DNA from: Ruegeria sp. THAF57
Lineage (GTDB): Bacteria > Pseudomonadota > Alphaproteobacteria > Rhodobacterales > Rhodobacteraceae
Direction of reading: 5' to 3'
NCBI RefSeq assembly: GCF_903914075.1
Contig: NZ_CAIWNQ010000002.1
Span: 248,001 to 312,000 of the forward strand
DNA length: 64,000 nt
A model generated the notes under the pieces. It did no database searches. It was not told where the DNA came from and saw only the letters and a program-made list of their open reading frames with translations. The position numbers and the translations under genes were made by a program. This document shows, one piece after another, positions 17,676 to 26,987 of the stretch. Numbering within the stretch: the first letter of the stretch is position 1; every line of letters starts with the position of its first letter.

Positions 17676-18434
17676 TCACCCTCTCTTTACGGCAGCGACC
17701 GAAAAGAAGGGGCGAAGGCGCGGGAACACGCGTTGCGTTAGACGCATCAAGCGTTTTCCGCGCATACCGCGATAGATGATTTCCTGTGTCTTGAGATCAA
17801 AATGCTCAAGAAATTCTATGACATCGCGTGTCGTGTATTCGCGAACATGACCCATGTGGCCCAATGTGCGCAGCTTGCTGAATTCCTCATAGGGATCGGG
17901 GCAAACAAACGCGCTTCGGTTCGACAGAACCAGATTTCGAATACCCGCCAAACTCTGCAGGTTTGGGGTCGAAAGGAACAATCGCCCGCCGGGTTTCAGC
18001 ACGCGGGCCACTTCACTGATTGTGAAGATCGGATCAATACGCAGATGTTCAAAAACCTCGTTGAAAATCACAACATCCGCAACGCCATCGTCAAGTGGCA
18101 CGGGACCCCTCTCGATATCGCATTTCAATATCTCAAGCGATCCAGTCGCTTCCGTGATCCGGTCGGGTTCAAGATCAAGCCCGATGACTTTAAATCCCGC
18201 CGACTGCGCGGCATGCGTCAATAGACAAGGCGCCGACCCGAATTCGACAACCATGGCGCCCTCAGCCGCATTTTCCCGAAGCATCCTCAGGTCGATTGCA
18301 AGCCGCTTTCTGTGGTTGCGGGTATATTGCGTGAACCAATCACTGAGCGCCTCTGACGGCCGCAACTTTTCATAGGCTGCATCTATCAGGGAAATATCTG
18401 CCTCGGTGAAAGCCGGCTCAATTGATCGCTTCAT
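17676..18434 (-). CDS. Class I SAM-dependent methyltransferase
   Basis: The 252-residue protein has the SAM-binding motif MVVEFGSAPCLL, the acidic loop VIGLDLEPDR, and then VVIFNEVFEHLRIDP and VLKPGGRLFLSTPN. This is a Methyltransf_11/UbiE-like small-molecule or glycan methyltransferase. It stands alone just outside the left edge of the genomic island at 18701, so it belongs to the backbone. The substrate cannot be read from sequence. Confidence 0.85.
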   Translation of the reverse strand: MKRSIEPAFTEADISLIDAAYEKLRPSEALSDWFTQYTRNHRKRLAIDLRMLRENAAEGAMVVEFGSAPCLLTHAAQSAGFKVIGLDLEPDRITEATGSLEILKCDIERGPVPLDDGVADVVIFNEVFEHLRIDPIFTISEVARVLKPGGRLFLSTPNLQSLAGIRNLVLSNRSAFVCPDPYEEFSKLRTLGHMGHVREYTTRDVIEFLEHFDLKTQEIIYRGMRGKRLMRLTQRVFPRLRPFFSVAAVKRG

Positions 18435-18700
18435 GTGCTGGTAAACCTCTTGCTGCGGCTATGACCGGATTTTCACATCACGGCCAGCCCGCACAGCCCC
18501 CCACTTCCAGAAATCTGATATTCCAACAGCGGGTTGATGGCCACCTGCATTATGACGCGCATATCAAGTATTGGCCGCCGCCGACGTTTGTTGCAGATCG
18601 AAACTCTGTCAGCGCTTTATGGGCTGCGCACTTACACTCATAAAAAAGGCGACGAGCCAGCTTCTATCTTGTCTACATTTTTTTGATTTTTGCGCCGGTT

Positions 18701-18717
18701 GATGGCGGAGACGAAGG
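18701..18717 (+). repeat. Left attachment site (displaced tRNA-Ser 3' end)
   Basis: gatggcggagacgaagg, identical to 50922-50938 over 17 bp. It contains the CCA, acceptor stem and part of the T arm of tRNA-Ser on the minus strand. No tRNA body adjoins it on either side, as expected for the copy left at the distal end of an integrated element. Confidence 0.75.
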
Positions 18718-18779
18718 CAGTATAACTAATCCGTTAAAGTATTATTAAATATTAGCAATGCGAAATCTTCTATTGAAAG

Positions 18780-18797
18780 TACCACCAAATATACCAC
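18780..18797 (+). repeat. Left arm-type repeat inside the island
   Basis: taccaccaaatataccac matches taccacaaaatataccac at 50782-50799 in 17 of 18 positions. The two copies lie 62 bp and 122 bp inside the respective attachment sites. Each copy is itself two taccac units. This is the placement expected for integrase arm-binding sites; the function is inferred. Confidence 0.5.
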
Positions 18798-19064
18798 ACC
18801 GACTCTGATATCAGGCAGAGCTTAAACCGAGATTCAAGCAAAGCAGATGATCCACTTACTATCACAAAGAAGCCACTCATGAAGAGATCAACGTATGCCG
18901 CCGATGAGCTCAAAACGGCTATCGCCGCGATAGCCAAGTGCAGTAGATTCTAGAAAAATCAGATAGTGCACAGTCCACTTACGAGACGAAGCAGATTAGT
19001 AAGCTTGCTTTGTACAACGCCCGCTTCGACGCGCTGTGGCCCGCCTAAAGACACAATTCAATCC

Positions 19065-22000
19065 TCACTCCGCCACAAGTGCAACAATATCATTGCGGAG
19101 CTCAGAATGGTTTTGATGGGCCGAATTTCTATTGTTGAATGTTCCCCGATACACCAAAGCGAAAACGGGTGGAGTGAAGTAAAAAGATACAACGGTTGAC
19201 AACAGAACGCCTCCGGCGATTGCCACGGCGAATGGTGGCCAAAACGCACCTCCGCCCAATATCAGAGGCAGGAAGCCGCCGAATGTTGTGACCGTAGTCG
19301 AGACAATGTGACGGCTGGAACCAGTAACAACGCGAGCCATGGCCGCCTGATCGCCCTGGCTGGCCTGCCGGTCTTGTTGTAACCCGGTCAAGATAATGAT
19401 TGCAGCGTTGATCGAAACCCCGATTGAACCAATGACCCCAATTATCGCGTTTATTCCAAATGGGAATTGCATAACTGCCAGCGACAACATTGAGAGGCCT
19501 GCGGACAGAACGCAAACGACCAAGGTCACAAGTGTCAAGCGAAACGAGTTAAAGGTTAGCACGATGGTCGCGATGGAAAGAGTTACGATCAAACCCACGG
19601 ACGCGAGCAGATTACCCACGGTATTGGATCGAGCATCACTGTCGCCGCCTAAAGTCATCTTGTAGCCTTGCGGCAGAACAAACTCCGACGCGTCAAGCGC
19701 TGTTAATACGTCCTGCAATGCTTCTTCAGGCAAAACACCGGGCACTATGAACGCCTGTATAGTGTTCTCGCGCGTGCCATCCGTTCGGGTTATGACGCTT
19801 TCGGCCGGTTCGATCACTGGCCGGGCTAGTTCTGACAACGGTACACCAGGAAAAACTCCGGTCGCAGAAATTTCAGCAGCGTTCGGCAAAAGGATCGGCA
19901 TACTGACAATTGCGCTAAGATCTGATCGTACCTCGTCGCCTAAGCGAACGCGTACTGGCAGTTGTTCTGTCCCTTCGATCAGTGATCCGCCGGTAATGCC
20001 CACAAGGGCCGAGTCCATCTGGCCAGCTATATCCGCCACGTCCAGCCCCAGCAGACGGGCTTTGACCTCATCAATCTCGAACCGAATTTGTGGGTTGCCT
20101 CCGTTCACACTCGCACGCGCCTGGGTTACCAAATCGAGATTGGCCATGACCGAACGAACTTCGTCGCCCAGATCGCGCAAAACCGTGATGTCCTGCCCCT
20201 GAATTTTGACTTCAACCGGTGCGGCGACTGGGGGCCCCTGAACAAGATTGCGAACGATGATCTGAGCGTCAGGAAAGTCGACATCTAGACGGTTCTGCAA
20301 CGCTCCAACAAGGCGGGCAGCGTCGTCGGCCGTGTCGGTCGTGATCATGGCTTGTGCAAACCCAGGCTCGCGTGAACGGTTACCAACGATATTGTAGTAG
20401 AATGCCGGGCCAGACTCACCCACAGTCCAGTAAACACTCTTGACGCCGTCATCGGCCAGTAGGATTTCATCAATCTGTCGCGCGGTTGCTTCGGTGGTGG
20501 CGATTGAAGTTCCACCCGGCATGTCGACCTCGATATAGAACTGGTTTCGGTCGACGCCCGGAAAGAACTGCGCAGTCAGGGTTGGAAAGGCCGCAAAGCC
20601 AAGCACGGGCAAGACCGATGCCAACGCGATAGATCGCACCGGATTAGCAACGGACAATCGAATTGACGCCTCAAACAAGCGGGCAAGCGGGGGGATACTG
20701 ATACCACGGCTCAGCATTCCTGCGTCAGGTCGATCGGATAGTAACCAGCCGGCAACGGCCGGAGTCACTGTCAACGCCACAACAAAGGACCAGACAAGCA
20801 TAAGCACAACGGCTATAGCGATAGCACCGACAAAGTCGCCAGCGGGCCCCGGAAGCAAGATCATCGGCGTGAAGGCAAGCGCCGTTGTCACAGTCGACGC
20901 CAGCAACGGTGTGGCCAACCGGCGAACAGCGTCTCGCACGGCCGCAAGCCGTTCCATCCCATCCTGCAGACGACGCCGAATTTCATCGGTCATTACGATC
21001 GCTGCGTCGACCAGCAGACCGAGTGCAACAATCAGACCCGTTACGGACATTTGATGAATTGGCAATCCAATCATGTTCATTGTTGCCAAAGTTGCCAATG
21101 AGACAACCGGCAACACCAAAGCTACAATCGCTGCTGCCCGCACCCCCAAGGTAATGAACAAAACAGCCACGACCAGAGCCACGCCAATTGCCATGTTGAT
21201 CCCAACCTCTGACAAACGATCCGTCGTGTACTGGCTTTGATCAAACAGCAGTATTTCTTTCATCCCCAAAGGTACCGATGCGGCCCCGGCCTCAAGCTCA
21301 TCCCGAAGAAAACCAGTCCAGCGGTCGATCTGTACGCCATCCTGCGCCAGAACCCCAACTAGAACGGACGGATTGCCGTTGGCAAACGCGATTGAAGACT
21401 GCGGTTCGCGCGCGCCACGGTCCACGCTGGCAATATCTCCGAGCTGCACAACGGCACCTTCCGCGTTTTCACGCAGGACGATGCTCCTAATACGGTCCAG
21501 AGTTTCGATTTCACCGCTGATGCCTATGGTCAGGTCGACATCGGACTGCAACTGCCCAGACTGAACCTTTCCATCTGCTTCGGCGATTCTCTGCGAAATT
21601 TCTGCGGCGCCAAGCCCAAGCGCAGCGGCCTTGTCCAAATCGACACTTACGAGCACCTCTTCTTCCGGCTGACCGAAATAGTCCACTGCCCGCGTAGCAG
21701 GTATCGCGCGTAATCTGTCACCCAACGCTTCGGCATGACGCGAAAGCAAGGTTATCGGAAAGTCAGGCTCTTCGGCCGCGACCGCAATAACAGCAGAATA
21801 GGCAGAAATACCCTCGGCATCGAATTCCGGCTGCCCCACTCCACTCGGAAAGTTTTGTCGAGCGTCCTCAACCGCATCCCGAGCCTCGGCCCAAACCTGC
21901 TCAATCGTGGCCTCGTCCAGCGTCTCTAGCAATTCCACCGAAACAACCGAAACGCCCGAGCGGGATACAGAGCTGATTTCGTCCACCTCGGCAATTTTCC

Positions 22001-22211
22001 GAAGCTCTTCTTCGATTTCTGCAGTAACCAACGCTTCGACCCGTTCAGGGTCTGCACCCGGGAACTGCGTCGTAACAGTTGCGAAGAGATTGGTAATCGT
22101 TGGGTCTTCCTGCCGCCCCAGTGATAGGAAAGAAGACAGACCTGCAGATACAAGCACCAAAATGATGAGGGCGACGAGCCGGGGATGGCGAAAGGTAAGG
22201 GTTTCCATCAT
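19065..22211 (-). CDS. RND-family efflux pump, inner membrane transporter
   Basis: The 1048-residue protein has the full RND length and layout: a first TM helix (residues 10-30), a large periplasmic porter domain, helices around 335-550, a second periplasmic domain and a C-terminal helix block. It would use proton motive force to expel drugs, metals or lipophilic compounds with a periplasmic adaptor and an outer membrane channel. The adaptor gene lies 9 bp upstream and a TetR gene is divergent beyond it. No TolC-type channel is encoded nearby, so a chromosomal one must be shared. Substrate class (HAE versus CzcA) is not decided from sequence. The last 40 residues reach into AT-rich island-edge DNA. 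Confidence 0.9.
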   Translation of the reverse strand: MMETLTFRHPRLVALIILVLVSAGLSSFLSLGRQEDPTITNLFATVTTQFPGADPERVEALVTAEIEEELRKIAEVDEISSVSRSGVSVVSVELLETLDEATIEQVWAEARDAVEDARQNFPSGVGQPEFDAEGISAYSAVIAVAAEEPDFPITLLSRHAEALGDRLRAIPATRAVDYFGQPEEEVLVSVDLDKAAALGLGAAEISQRIAEADGKVQSGQLQSDVDLTIGISGEIETLDRIRSIVLRENAEGAVVQLGDIASVDRGAREPQSSIAFANGNPSVLVGVLAQDGVQIDRWTGFLRDELEAGAASVPLGMKEILLFDQSQYTTDRLSEVGINMAIGVALVVAVLFITLGVRAAAIVALVLPVVSLATLATMNMIGLPIHQMSVTGLIVALGLLVDAAIVMTDEIRRRLQDGMERLAAVRDAVRRLATPLLASTVTTALAFTPMILLPGPAGDFVGAIAIAVVLMLVWSFVVALTVTPAVAGWLLSDRPDAGMLSRGISIPPLARLFEASIRLSVANPVRSIALASVLPVLGFAAFPTLTAQFFPGVDRNQFYIEVDMPGGTSIATTEATARQIDEILLADDGVKSVYWTVGESGPAFYYNIVGNRSREPGFAQAMITTDTADDAARLVGALQNRLDVDFPDAQIIVRNLVQGPPVAAPVEVKIQGQDITVLRDLGDEVRSVMANLDLVTQARASVNGGNPQIRFEIDEVKARLLGLDVADIAGQMDSALVGITGGSLIEGTEQLPVRVRLGDEVRSDLSAIVSMPILLPNAAEISATGVFPGVPLSELARPVIEPAESVITRTDGTRENTIQAFIVPGVLPEEALQDVLTALDASEFVLPQGYKMTLGGDSDARSNTVGNLLASVGLIVTLSIATIVLTFNSFRLTLVTLVVCVLSAGLSMLSLAVMQFPFGINAIIGVIGSIGVSINAAIIILTGLQQDRQASQGDQAAMARVVTGSSRHIVSTTVTTFGGFLPLILGGGAFWPPFAVAIAGGVLLSTVVSFYFTPPVFALVYRGTFNNRNSAHQNHSELRNDIVALVAE

Positions 22212-22220
22212 ATCGCTCCG

Positions 22221-23381
22221 TCACTCGTCAATGCTGAAGTCGACGCGCTGACCGACGGTAACGCGCTGCGGCCCTTGATCAATCAGGACGGTGCCTTCAG
22301 GAAAAACGCCTCGCACAAATACACGGTCATCTTCGGCGTGAAGCACTTCGACCGACGCCAGTCGCACAGTCTTCTGCGCGTCAGCAACCAGCAACGTCCA
22401 TTGCCCGCGCGTCCCCTCTTTAAGTGAAGTCGTGGGCACCCAGGTTCCTGCGTTCTGGACGGGATCAAGTACATGCACCCGGGCAGTTTGTCCGAAAGCA
22501 ACATCCGGTTTGTTCCTAAGATCGAAAAGCGCAGTTCGGGTTCGGGTTACCGGATCAATATCGGGTCGCAGAGTTGCAAGGTCAGCCCTATAGCTTTGAT
22601 CTTCTATTTCGATTTCAACGTCGGATAGCAACGCAGGGTCAACGTCGAGCGGGACACCGATCCGAACCTGCGGCGACACGACCTCGACTATTCCCAAAAC
22701 CAACTGGCCCGAACGCAAAGTCTCTCCGCCGTCCACGTGCCGAGCGGTTATTTGGCCGGCAAAAGGTGCCTCGATGCTGGATTTCGCGATCCGAACGGTG
22801 ACGTCACGCAATCCCGCATCCAGTTCACCAATTCTGGAAAGTAATTCATCTTGCTGGGAAACTGCCTCATCGAGGCGAGCCTGACTGGTAAAGCCTTGCT
22901 CGATGAGTTTAGCGTTTCGCTCGACGGTTTTCTTTGCGAATGTAAGTTGGGCTGCAATGGCATCGCGTGATGCTGACAGTCTTTCGCGTTCGACCTCCAA
23001 CAAAGCTACGTCTAGTGTTGCGAGAAGCTGGCCCTTAGCGACCTCGTCACCCTCATCCACCAGGATGTGGTCCAGCGTACCATTCAATTCGAAAGAGATA
23101 TCCGCTGAACGCTGAGGTTCGACTTGTCCGATGAATACACGGTCGACCGTATAGGCGCTCTCCGACGTGATGATCGTTGCTGAAACCGGGGTCACTGCGG
23201 CCGCTTCCGGTGAAGGAACAGCATCTGCCCTACGATTAAGCTCTGAAGCGCCTAGGTAAACTGCAGCAGCTGCGACGACTATAAAACAGACAGTTACCCC
23301 GAGACGCACAATACCACGCAGTATTCGCGAAATTAGGTTCGTCTTTGTCGTTTCAATTGGTATTTTTGCAGGACTCGACAT
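22221..23381 (-). CDS. RND efflux periplasmic adaptor (MFP/HlyD family)
   Basis: A 386-residue membrane-fusion protein with an N-terminal anchor (about 25-50, VCFIVVAAAAVYLGASEL). The lipoyl-like segment DHILVDEGDEVAKGQLLATL is followed by a coiled-coil hairpin (about 135-195, with QQDELLSRIGELDAG), the second lipoyl half IEAPFAGQITARHVDGG and beta-barrel domains. It bridges the RND pump to an outer membrane channel. The gene is first in the operon. A 16-bp palindrome in the gap to the divergent TetR gene is the likely control site. Confidence 0.92.
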   Translation of the reverse strand: MSSPAKIPIETTKTNLISRILRGIVRLGVTVCFIVVAAAAVYLGASELNRRADAVPSPEAAAVTPVSATIITSESAYTVDRVFIGQVEPQRSADISFELNGTLDHILVDEGDEVAKGQLLATLDVALLEVERERLSASRDAIAAQLTFAKKTVERNAKLIEQGFTSQARLDEAVSQQDELLSRIGELDAGLRDVTVRIAKSSIEAPFAGQITARHVDGGETLRSGQLVLGIVEVVSPQVRIGVPLDVDPALLSDVEIEIEDQSYRADLATLRPDIDPVTRTRTALFDLRNKPDVAFGQTARVHVLDPVQNAGTWVPTTSLKEGTRGQWTLLVADAQKTVRLASVEVLHAEDDRVFVRGVFPEGTVLIDQGPQRVTVGQRVDFSIDE

Positions 23382-23406
23382 TTGGGGACCTCATCAAGTT
23401 AGCATC

Positions 23407-23422
23407 TCTAACATATGTTAGA
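23407..23422. promoter_or_regulatory. 16-bp perfect palindrome, TetR operator candidate
   Basis: TCTAACATATGTTAGA lies between the divergent adaptor gene (start 23381) and the TetR gene (start 23469). Perfect dyad symmetry at this location suggests that the TetR protein controls the pump and itself from here. Inferred. Confidence 0.55.
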
Positions 23423-23468
23423 AGTTCTCACTTTGACAAGGAATACGTGATCTGGCACATGTTGGATC

Positions 23469-24098
23469 ATGAGCAGCACAGAAAAATATCACGCAAGAAC
23501 CAGCCATTCAGTAAGCAAGAAAGCCTACCATCACGGTGATCTCCGCGCTGCGCTGATCGAGGCAACGAGGCAGTTGGTTGAAGAGAAAGGACCAGACAGG
23601 TTCTCCGTTTCTGAGGCCTGCAGACGGGCGGGTGTATCGACTGCGGCACCGTACAAACACTTTAAAGATAAGACAGAAATGCTGGTCGCGACAGTTCTGG
23701 AAGGGATGGACCGTCACCGAAGCAAAATGCTAGCAGCGCTTGACGGCATTCCTGAAGGATCTCCCGAGCGCATTACTGCAATCGGTATGGAGTATATTGC
23801 TTTCGCCTTAAGTGAGCCCGGGATATTCAGATTAAAATTTGGCGGCTTTACTGACCGCATCGCGGATCCCCGACTGGAAGAAGGCGGTCAGCAAAACTTT
23901 TCGATTCTGCTAACTGAGGTTGCAAAATGCCTTGGGGAACCGGGAATCACAGAAGAAGTCCGTCGTCGTGGTTTTTTGTTGTGGAGCTTCGTGCACGGGC
24001 TGTCTTTCATTCTGCACGATAGGAAACTTGCGGAAAAAGGCGAAGAGTTTGATCTGCACGCTATTCTTGAGGACGTTTCGGAAAGAATGCTGAATTAA
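23469..24098 (+). CDS. TetR/AcrR-family regulator of the RND pump
   Basis: The 209-residue protein has a TetR HTH at about 20-65 (HHGDLRAALIEATRQLVEEK, then FSVSEACRRAGVSTAAPYKHF) and a C-terminal TetR_C_33-like helical domain (EPGIFRLKFGG). It is divergent from the RND adaptor/pump genes, with a 16-bp palindrome between. It is expected to be a local repressor relieved by pump substrates. No ribosome binding site stands out before the ATG. Confidence 0.9.
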   Translation: MSSTEKYHARTSHSVSKKAYHHGDLRAALIEATRQLVEEKGPDRFSVSEACRRAGVSTAAPYKHFKDKTEMLVATVLEGMDRHRSKMLAALDGIPEGSPERITAIGMEYIAFALSEPGIFRLKFGGFTDRIADPRLEEGGQQNFSILLTEVAKCLGEPGITEEVRRRGFLLWSFVHGLSFILHDRKLAEKGEEFDLHAILEDVSERMLN

Positions 24099-24547
24099 TC
24101 GTTCTTTACCTAAGAAACGTGACTGCCCGCTGATAGGATACAATCTAGAGAATTGTCATGCAGACTTCGACGCGACTGCCTAGGTTCACAAAAATAGGCA
24201 TCCAAAACGCGCAGAGAATGTCCGTTTTACAGCCAAGGTACTTTTGCGCCAATGCTAAGTACTGAGATTTGCTGTTCAAACAAAAAACGCTAATGAAAAG
24301 CACGTTGGCGCAGCGGTGACTGATGAACTGCGCACAGAACGGTTTCTTCGGGCCCCTAGCTACCGACGCAGCACGGTCAACCGACGGCGACTACGCACGG
24401 AAAGCTGACTGCGCAAAGCCTCGCACTCGGCCCGCAGATCAGGAACGTAACCTGGCAAATTCCTGCCGGAGAATAAATTGGGCTCTTTTCACAGACCGAA
24501 AGATCGCCTTAAAACTCTAAAACCACTCATACCGGCAATCTAGTTTC
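24099..24547. other. Gene-poor island spacer
   Basis: No gene is recognised in 449 bp. A 65-codon open frame at 24323-24520 has no ribosome binding site. Its sequence resembles the degenerate intergenic stretches seen elsewhere in the island at 25.8, 46.7 and 48.7 kb. Confidence 0.5.
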
Positions 24548-25108
24548 TTGCAAAACAGCTACAGCAAAACGAATACCAAATGGCCGCGTCTACCCGGCAC
24601 TGCCCGTACTGCGTTTGCGATGGGTTTTTTTGTTCTTGTATCTGCCTGTGCGCAGGGCTCAAACGACGCGGATCTCGATCCAGAACGTCAGACCATGGCG
24701 TTACTCGAGGTCTCACAAAAACAAGCTCGAGGACAAAGGGTGTGGTGCGTACCCTACGCACGTAACCTCAGTGGCATCGAAATTCGCGGAAACGCCAAAG
24801 ACTGGTGGGGTAAAGCGCGCAAAAATTTTGAGCGAGGCAATGAACCGGTTGTCGGAGCGGTCATGTCATTTAGAGCAACCCGAGGGATGCCCCTTGGTCA
24901 CGTGGCTGTCGTATCCGATGTTATCACCGACAGGGAAGTCATCGTGAACCACGCCAACTGGCATCGGAACAAAGTTTCATTGAAAATGGGCGTCAAGGAT
25001 GTATCCAAAAATAATGATTGGACGTTGGTCCGGGTTGAAAGCTATCCGGGGAGATATGGCAGTTTTTACCCGGTGAACGGTTTCATTTATCCCAAAGTCG
25101 GCGGTTAG
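24548..25108 (+). CDS. CHAP-domain lipoprotein (putative cell-wall amidase/peptidase)
   Basis: The 186-residue protein begins at TTG. It has an N-terminal hydrophobic stretch ending in the lipobox LVSAC (Cys34), so it is probably anchored in an outer or inner membrane leaflet. The rest has CHAP (NlpC/P60-like) features: Cys in RVWCVPYARN, His in LGHVAVVSDV and Asn in IVNHANWHR. These form a Cys-His-Asn site that hydrolyses peptidoglycan amides. CHAP proteins of this small size with WCVPYAR are common in Rhodobacteraceae. It is monocistronic inside the island, and the substrate is inferred. An internal ATG (24620) would remove the basic n-region. Confidence 0.75.
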   Translation: MQNSYSKTNTKWPRLPGTARTAFAMGFFVLVSACAQGSNDADLDPERQTMALLEVSQKQARGQRVWCVPYARNLSGIEIRGNAKDWWGKARKNFERGNEPVVGAVMSFRATRGMPLGHVAVVSDVITDREVIVNHANWHRNKVSLKMGVKDVSKNNDWTLVRVESYPGRYGSFYPVNGFIYPKVGG

Positions 25109-25261
25109 CCTTCATCAATTATACGTCGCATCTCGCGCGAATCCGACGGATGCGTCACAAGCGGCCGGCGGGCGCGAGCGGGTCAAGGACGGAAAAGACG
25201 GCTTACCCGTCTAGCATTGTTTTTGGTGTTGGCTGTATCAACATACCGTTAGACTACGATC

Positions 25262-25708
25262 ATGCTAAGGTCAGCCGCCTTCAAAACCATCATGCTTGCG
25301 CTTGTCATCGCGCTCCTCATCATTGGAGTTTGGATCACGATTCAATGACAAGGCCTTCCCTGGAACTGGGCAGAGCTTCAAAACTTCCGTGAGAAAGAAA
25401 TACCCATCCCTTTGGCGGCCGCTTTCCGGGATGAAGTCGGGTTTGTCTGCATAAACACACCCTACTCTGACCCTACACTGCTACCGAAAGATAGCTCTAC
25501 GTCGCTAGTTGATCAGCTAGACATCTCTTGGGTGCCGGAGAACGCCATACGGTTCTCACTATTCAACCCAAAAATGAAACTTATTCATGAATACGACCAG
25601 CCTTTTGTTACCGACCACCTTGTTTTTTCCAATTCTGGATTGCGCGGCTTTTGCGGGCCGACTGGAGCGCTCGGGCTAAGAGTTCATGGTACACCCGAGC
25701 GGCTTTAA
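25262..25708 (+). pseudogene. Small membrane-anchored protein interrupted by one in-frame TGA
   Basis: A frame starting ATG at 25262 encodes a basic-then-hydrophobic N-terminus (LRSAAFK, then IMLALVIALLIIGVWI). It meets TGA at 25346-25348, then continues in the same frame without further stops to 25708. The region after the stop is well formed (VGFVCINTPYSDPTLLPKD, and three cysteines overall). The 147 sense codons look like one anchored or secreted protein broken by a single nonsense mutation. I recognise no family. A separate 98-residue product from 25412 is possible, but it lacks a ribosome binding site. Confidence 0.5.
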
Positions 25709-26081
25709 ATCGAACTGTTGTACCCTGACTAACGGGCATCCGCCTTCGCGATTAGAAAAACAAACCTTGGTGCAAGATCGGCAAGCGGCAGCTTTGTCCG
25801 CAACTCGGACACTCAACGAATTATGTTCAATGTCTGCTCTGAGCCCACTTTGACCGATGCTGCTCTATGCCCCAATGACAGCAATGCGCAGAAAGCGGTC
25901 TTTGCAAAGTTCGGAGTGCGGCCCAATCCGGACGTGAGTTTAGAGTTACGTTGTTGCGGAGGGTTCTCCAAAGTTGCCGTTCACATGCGATGTTTCGTTC
26001 ACATGGTGGGCATGTTCGCAACGCAGGTTCACCCGACATTCGAGTAAACAGAAAGACGTATCCAAGCGGAACGCCTTATTA
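25709..26081. other. Intergenic stretch with dispersed repeat
   Basis: No gene is recognised in 373 bp. It carries the 22-bp sequence at 25789-25810 that recurs exactly at 48737-48758. Short overlapping open frames on both strands here have no family features. Confidence 0.5.
25789..25810 (+). repeat. Dispersed intergenic repeat, copy 1
   Basis: 22 bp identical to 48737-48758. The core (cagctttgtccgca) also occurs at 46772-46785. All copies are in gene-free stretches of the island. Confidence 0.6.
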
Positions 26082-26987
26082 TCAAGGCCGGTTTACAACA
26101 AAACTCGGTACTATCCCTGCCTTTTTGATCGCTGCTTCAACATCATGCCCTGCGAAAAAACCGAATCCAGAGATGAGTGCGGAAGCTATGCCTGCATCTC
26201 GTGCGCCCAGTATGTCGGTGTGCAAGCTGTCGCCAACCATCAGAATCCGGGACTTGTCGATGTGCCCGAGACGTTGGAAAGCAAGATCATAGATATTGGC
26301 GAAAGGCTTTCCAAAGAACTGAGGAGCGACGCCTGTCCGGTCTGCTAGCCGGTGCGCGTAAAGACCGGGTTCCTTGGAAAAACCGTACTCGCGCGGAGCG
26401 ACAATGTCAGGGTTGCCGACCAATACCGGGCGGGGACGCTCCAGCAAAGCGGCCTCCAGCATGGCTTGTCGCGTTTCCGTCCAAACAGCTGACCCAATCA
26501 TCAAAAAACCGTCGACGGTTTTGTAGGGATTTGGGTCATCCTCCAGATAGGATAGTTTAAGTCCCTCCAGATCCCGAAGACCGGCACTTGGAGTTGCCAT
26601 CAATCCCCAATGCAACTCACTTTGGCCGTTTAGTTCAGACAACAACGTGGCCCGACTGGTGATCACGTCCTGTGGCGCGAAGTTGTAACCAAGCCTATTG
26701 TATTTCTCGATAAGAGTTGTGTGGGGAAACCCTGCTGCATTCGATACGACCAGAACACGTTTGCCGGCGGCTGTCAGCGACCTGACCCGATCCGGTGTTT
26801 CTGGGATTGCCGTATCACCAATATTGAGAACTCCGAAGGCATCGAGGAGGAACACGTCAAACTCGTGAGCTATGTCCTCCAGCGTGTCCGCCTGACGATA
26901 GCTCACTTCAGTAGGTCTGGTTTGCGGAAGGCGATGTCTTACAGCCTCGTAGGCGTCAAAAGCCTCTTGCGCAGAGAAAGCGGTCAA
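26082..26987 (-). CDS. HAD-superfamily class IIA phosphatase (NagD-like)
   Basis: A 301-residue HAD hydrolase with motif I DVFLLDAFGVL, motif II VLVVSNAAGF, a type-IIA cap, GKPFANIYDLAF and motif IV ILMVGDSLHTDILGA. The second Asp of motif I is replaced (DAF), as in the TIGR01459-like subgroup with DxWGV. It probably dephosphorylates a small sugar- or alcohol-phosphate. It is last in the DeoR-PhnDCEE operon, overlapping phnE by 4 bp if it begins at the TTG at 26987, which has GAGGGG 7 nt ahead. An ATG at 27020 would overlap phnE by 37 bp and lacks a ribosome binding site. It would release phosphate from the imported compound. Confidence 0.85.
   Translation of the reverse strand: MTAFSAQEAFDAYEAVRHRLPQTRPTEVSYRQADTLEDIAHEFDVFLLDAFGVLNIGDTAIPETPDRVRSLTAAGKRVLVVSNAAGFPHTTLIEKYNRLGYNFAPQDVITSRATLLSELNGQSELHWGLMATPSAGLRDLEGLKLSYLEDDPNPYKTVDGFLMIGSAVWTETRQAMLEAALLERPRPVLVGNPDIVAPREYGFSKEPGLYAHRLADRTGVAPQFFGKPFANIYDLAFQRLGHIDKSRILMVGDSLHTDILGARDAGIASALISGFGFFAGHDVEAAIKKAGIVPSFVVNRP

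Larger units (their letters stand above)
18435..19064. other. Intergenic region containing the left island junction
   Basis: No convincing gene in 630 bp. It holds the chromosomal copy of the tRNA-Ser attachment sequence (18701-18717) and the left arm-type repeat (18780-18797). A perfect hairpin, GGCTATCG-CCG-CGATAGCC, is at 18917-18935. Base composition drops sharply to the right of about 18650 (runs of T and A). A 24-codon frame at 18879-18953 spans the hairpin and looks incidental. Confidence 0.6.

Noticed and set aside
18879-18953. A 24-codon peptide frame at the left island end
   Set aside because: Its second half coincides with a perfect hairpin and no ribosome binding site precedes it.
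25346-25348. TGA as a selenocysteine codon
   Set aside because: The stop follows a membrane anchor, the residue context is not redox-like, and no SECIS-like stem-loop is apparent directly after it; a Trp-to-stop mutation is simpler.
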